In this document: positions 6,151-7,534 of the stretch, piece by piece | Numbering within the stretch: position 1 is the first letter of the stretch | Layout of the letters: every line of letters starts with the position of its first letter | From: Fidelibacterota bacterium | Lineage (GTDB): Bacteria; Fidelibacterota; Marinisomatia; Marinisomatales; TCS55 | Assembly (NCBI GenBank): GCA_002716525.1 | Contig: PBBH01000026.1 | Location: 13,964-21,497 of the forward strand | Reading direction: 5' to 3' | Length of the DNA stretch: 7,534 bases | Translations under genes and position numbers: made by a program | The notes under the pieces: generated by a model | Databases searched by the model: none | Told to the model about the DNA's origin: nothing | The model's input: the letters and a program-made list of their open reading frames with translations, nothing else

Positions 6151-7275
6151 ATGCGTCTGTGGGTCAGAACTTTAATTCGTAACAGTTTCTTTCAGGTTGG
6201 CGCCGGAATTATCCTGACAATGGTCTTAGGCGGTTTTTTACTGCAGTGGTTTGAACCTGGAGAGATTTCTAAGGGTGATAACCCCTATTGGTGGGCAATT
6301 GTAACTATGACAACTGTCGGATATGGTGATTTTTCACCGGATACGGCTGCCGGTCGTGTTTTTGCCGTATTAATCATGTTTATTGGTATTTCACTTGTTT
6401 CACTGCTCACAGCATCAATATCATCCATTTTTGTTGCTCAAAAAATTCGGGAGGGAAAAGGTTTGGAAAAACTGAATTTAAACGATCATTTAATCCTTTG
6501 TGGTTGGAATCCCAATGGTGAAAGAATGCTGAATGCTATGCAGTTTTTAAATCGTGGGAAAAGGGAAAACTTGGTTCTTATCAATGAATTGAATGAGGAA
6601 GAAGTAACTCAGCTGAAAAATCGTTACGGCCGTTTGAAAATTGACTTTGTTTCGGGCGATTTTACGCAGGAAGAAATTTTAGAACGGGCTAGCGTTAGAA
6701 CAGCGAATACCGTCGTTGTCATCCCAAATACAACCGGTTCAGAGGTGGCCACATATGATGAGAAAACAATCTTTGCGACACTAACAATAAAAAGTATAGA
6801 TCCAACCATACGTGTGGTGGCATACCTGTTAGATAGAGAAAACCTGACCCATATTAAACGTGCCGATGCAGATGAAGTAGTGATTGGGGATGATTTTAGT
6901 GCCCATATATTAACTTCTCATGTCCTGGATCCGGGTCTGCCCCAAATCGCCCGGCAATTAATTTATAGCCGTTCTAACTCGCGCATCAAACGGATTGACA
7001 TACCGTCTGAATTTGTCGGGAAAACTTATGATGATCTGTTTGATCATTTTAGAAATAAGGATGGATCTGTTTTGATTGGAGTTTTTTCAGAAGATGCGAA
7101 CCTGGGGATTGGAGCGATCCTGTCATCGGATGCATCAGCACTGGATTCTTTTATTGAACGAAAATTGAAAGAAGGAGGTATCTCTCTCCAGGAAGAGAGT
7201 AAAATCAACGTTGTTGTAAATCCACAGGATGGCTATATAATAAGTGAAGAAGAACGGGCCATCGTAATTCCTTGA
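6151..7275 (+). CDS. two-helix potassium channel with cytoplasmic RCK (TrkA-N/TrkA-C) domains, MthK-like
   Basis: Inner-membrane K+ channel of 374 residues. TM1 is at about 14-33 and the pore helix at about 44-54. The selectivity filter TVGYGD is at 55-60 and TM2 at about 69-92. An RCK-N Rossmann domain follows at about 111-250, and RCK-C at about 278-374 with the family ending NPQDGYIISEEERAIVI. The glycine loop reads GWNPNG (118-123), so the middle Gly of GxGxxG is Asn; MthK also has a degenerate loop here (GWS). Against remembered MthK, its Ca2+ residues D184, E210 and E212 fall on Ile191/Pro192, Tyr225 and Leu227, so Ca2+ gating at that site is unlikely. The ATG has no Shine-Dalgarno and an in-frame TAA lies 9 bases before it, so 6151 is the first possible ATG and is needed for TM1. 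A strong internal ribosome-binding site before codon 105 may make a separate RCK subunit. The next gene starts 7 bases after the stop. Confidence 0.93.
   Translation: MRLWVRTLIRNSFFQVGAGIILTMVLGGFLLQWFEPGEISKGDNPYWWAIVTMTTVGYGDFSPDTAAGRVFAVLIMFIGISLVSLLTASISSIFVAQKIREGKGLEKLNLNDHLILCGWNPNGERMLNAMQFLNRGKRENLVLINELNEEEVTQLKNRYGRLKIDFVSGDFTQEEILERASVRTANTVVVIPNTTGSEVATYDEKTIFATLTIKSIDPTIRVVAYLLDRENLTHIKRADADEVVIGDDFSAHILTSHVLDPGLPQIARQLIYSRSNSRIKRIDIPSEFVGKTYDDLFDHFRNKDGSVLIGVFSEDANLGIGAILSSDASALDSFIERKLKEGGISLQEESKINVVVNPQDGYIISEEERAIVIP
6449..6465 (+). promoter_or_regulatory. candidate internal translation start for a soluble RCK subunit
   Basis: GGGAGGG (6449-6455) is followed after seven bases by TTG (6463-6465), in frame as codon 105 of the channel gene, just after TM2 and before the RCK-N domain. 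Initiation here would give a 270-residue soluble gating protein (6463-7275). MthK is known to produce such a subunit from an internal start at Met107. Against it, GGGAGGG also simply encodes part of Arg-Glu-Gly, and TTG is a weaker start codon. Confidence 0.35.
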
Positions 7276-7277
7276 GG
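7274..7277 (+). promoter_or_regulatory. ribosome-binding site of the cNMP-binding protein, overlapping the channel stop
   Basis: GAGG overlaps the TGA stop of the channel gene and lies five bases before the ATG at 7283. It supports this start and points to co-transcription and translational coupling of the two genes. Confidence 0.6.
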
Positions 7278-7282
7278 CAAGC

Positions 7283-7534
7283 ATGAATAATGAACAATTA
7301 AAAAAATTCACTATTTTTTCTGATCTGACTGATGATGAATTAAACCATTTTGGCGACGCGCTTAAAGAAGTGCAAATGGCAAAAGGGCAGCAATTTATAA
7401 CCGAAGGAGAAGAAGGAGATTGTATTTACTTGTTACTTGAAGGTGAAGTTGAGATCAATCAGGCTTTAACATTATCCATGAATAAAAGTGAATCAGATAA
7501 CCGTGAAAAAGCGATTTTAAAGTTATCAAGCGAT
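7283..7534 (+). CDS. cyclic-nucleotide-binding-domain protein, N-terminal part (cut by window end)
   Basis: 84 codons are open to the right edge with no stop. The translation begins MNNEQLKKFTIFSDLTDDEL, the usual helical lead-in of a cNMP-binding domain (CRP/PKA regulatory-subunit fold). The first beta-roll strands follow: GQQFITEGEEGDCIYLLLEG (35-54), then EVEI (55-58), with the conserved glycines G42, G45 and G54. Residues 59-78 then form a polar stretch rich in Lys, Ser and Asp, longer than the usual beta4-beta5 turn. The phosphate-binding cassette (G-E-[LIM]-[AG] region) would lie beyond the window, so true nucleotide binding cannot be judged. The gene starts 7 bases after the K+ channel stop, with GAGG at 7274-7277. 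It is probably a soluble regulator working with the channel, or a transcription factor if a DNA-binding domain follows. Confidence 0.88.
   Translation, partial: MNNEQLKKFTIFSDLTDDELNHFGDALKEVQMAKGQQFITEGEEGDCIYLLLEGEVEINQALTLSMNKSESDNREKAILKLSSD

Overview
The window looks like a piece of chromosome from an AT-leaning, Gram-negative bacterium of the Bacteroidota/FCB type. The evidence is a SusC/RagA-type TonB-dependent outer-membrane receptor followed directly by a SusD/RagB-type lipoprotein. The style of both proteins (receptor extension with a GDPLVGANV opening, an unusually short SusD ending in ...NPNLSQ) recalls Marinimicrobia/SAR406 (Marinisomatota) or a related FCB lineage. That placement rests on remembered family style, not on a search.

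Left part (1-1359, minus strand): a candidate hairpin terminator at the left edge, then two tandem genes whose coding regions share one base (stop and start in TAATG). They encode clearly related 213- and 219-residue proteins. Each has a signal peptide, one extracytoplasmic domain, one C-terminal membrane helix and a short acidic tail. I do not recognise the family; the central domain vaguely resembles the CsgG/LpoB/TolB-N type of alpha/beta fold.

Middle (1396-5930, minus strand): a susC-susD operon with no glycan enzymes next to it, so its substrate is unknown. A strong AGGAGG site overlaps the susC stop and suggests that susD starts two codons after the most upstream ATG. The operon ends in a 16-bp perfect hairpin followed by a T-rich tract on the minus strand. 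It lies only 36 bases upstream of the tandem pair, which is therefore either read through at low level or has its own weak promoter.

Right part (5931-7534): a 220-bp divergent intergenic region holds the susC leader and promoter, with a 15-bp dyad. It is followed on the plus strand by a two-gene unit: a two-helix K+ channel with a MthK-like cytoplasmic RCK region, and the start of a cyclic-nucleotide-binding-domain protein that runs off the window. The most interesting observation is a strong internal ribosome-binding site inside the channel gene. It precedes an in-frame TTG at codon 105, close to the position where MthK is known to make its separate soluble RCK subunit, while the full-length start has no visible Shine-Dalgarno. 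Together with the adjacent cNMP-binding protein this suggests a channel with separately made gating subunits.

No RNA genes, CRISPR arrays, insertion sequences or attachment sites were seen. No gene-free stretch exceeds 300 bases.
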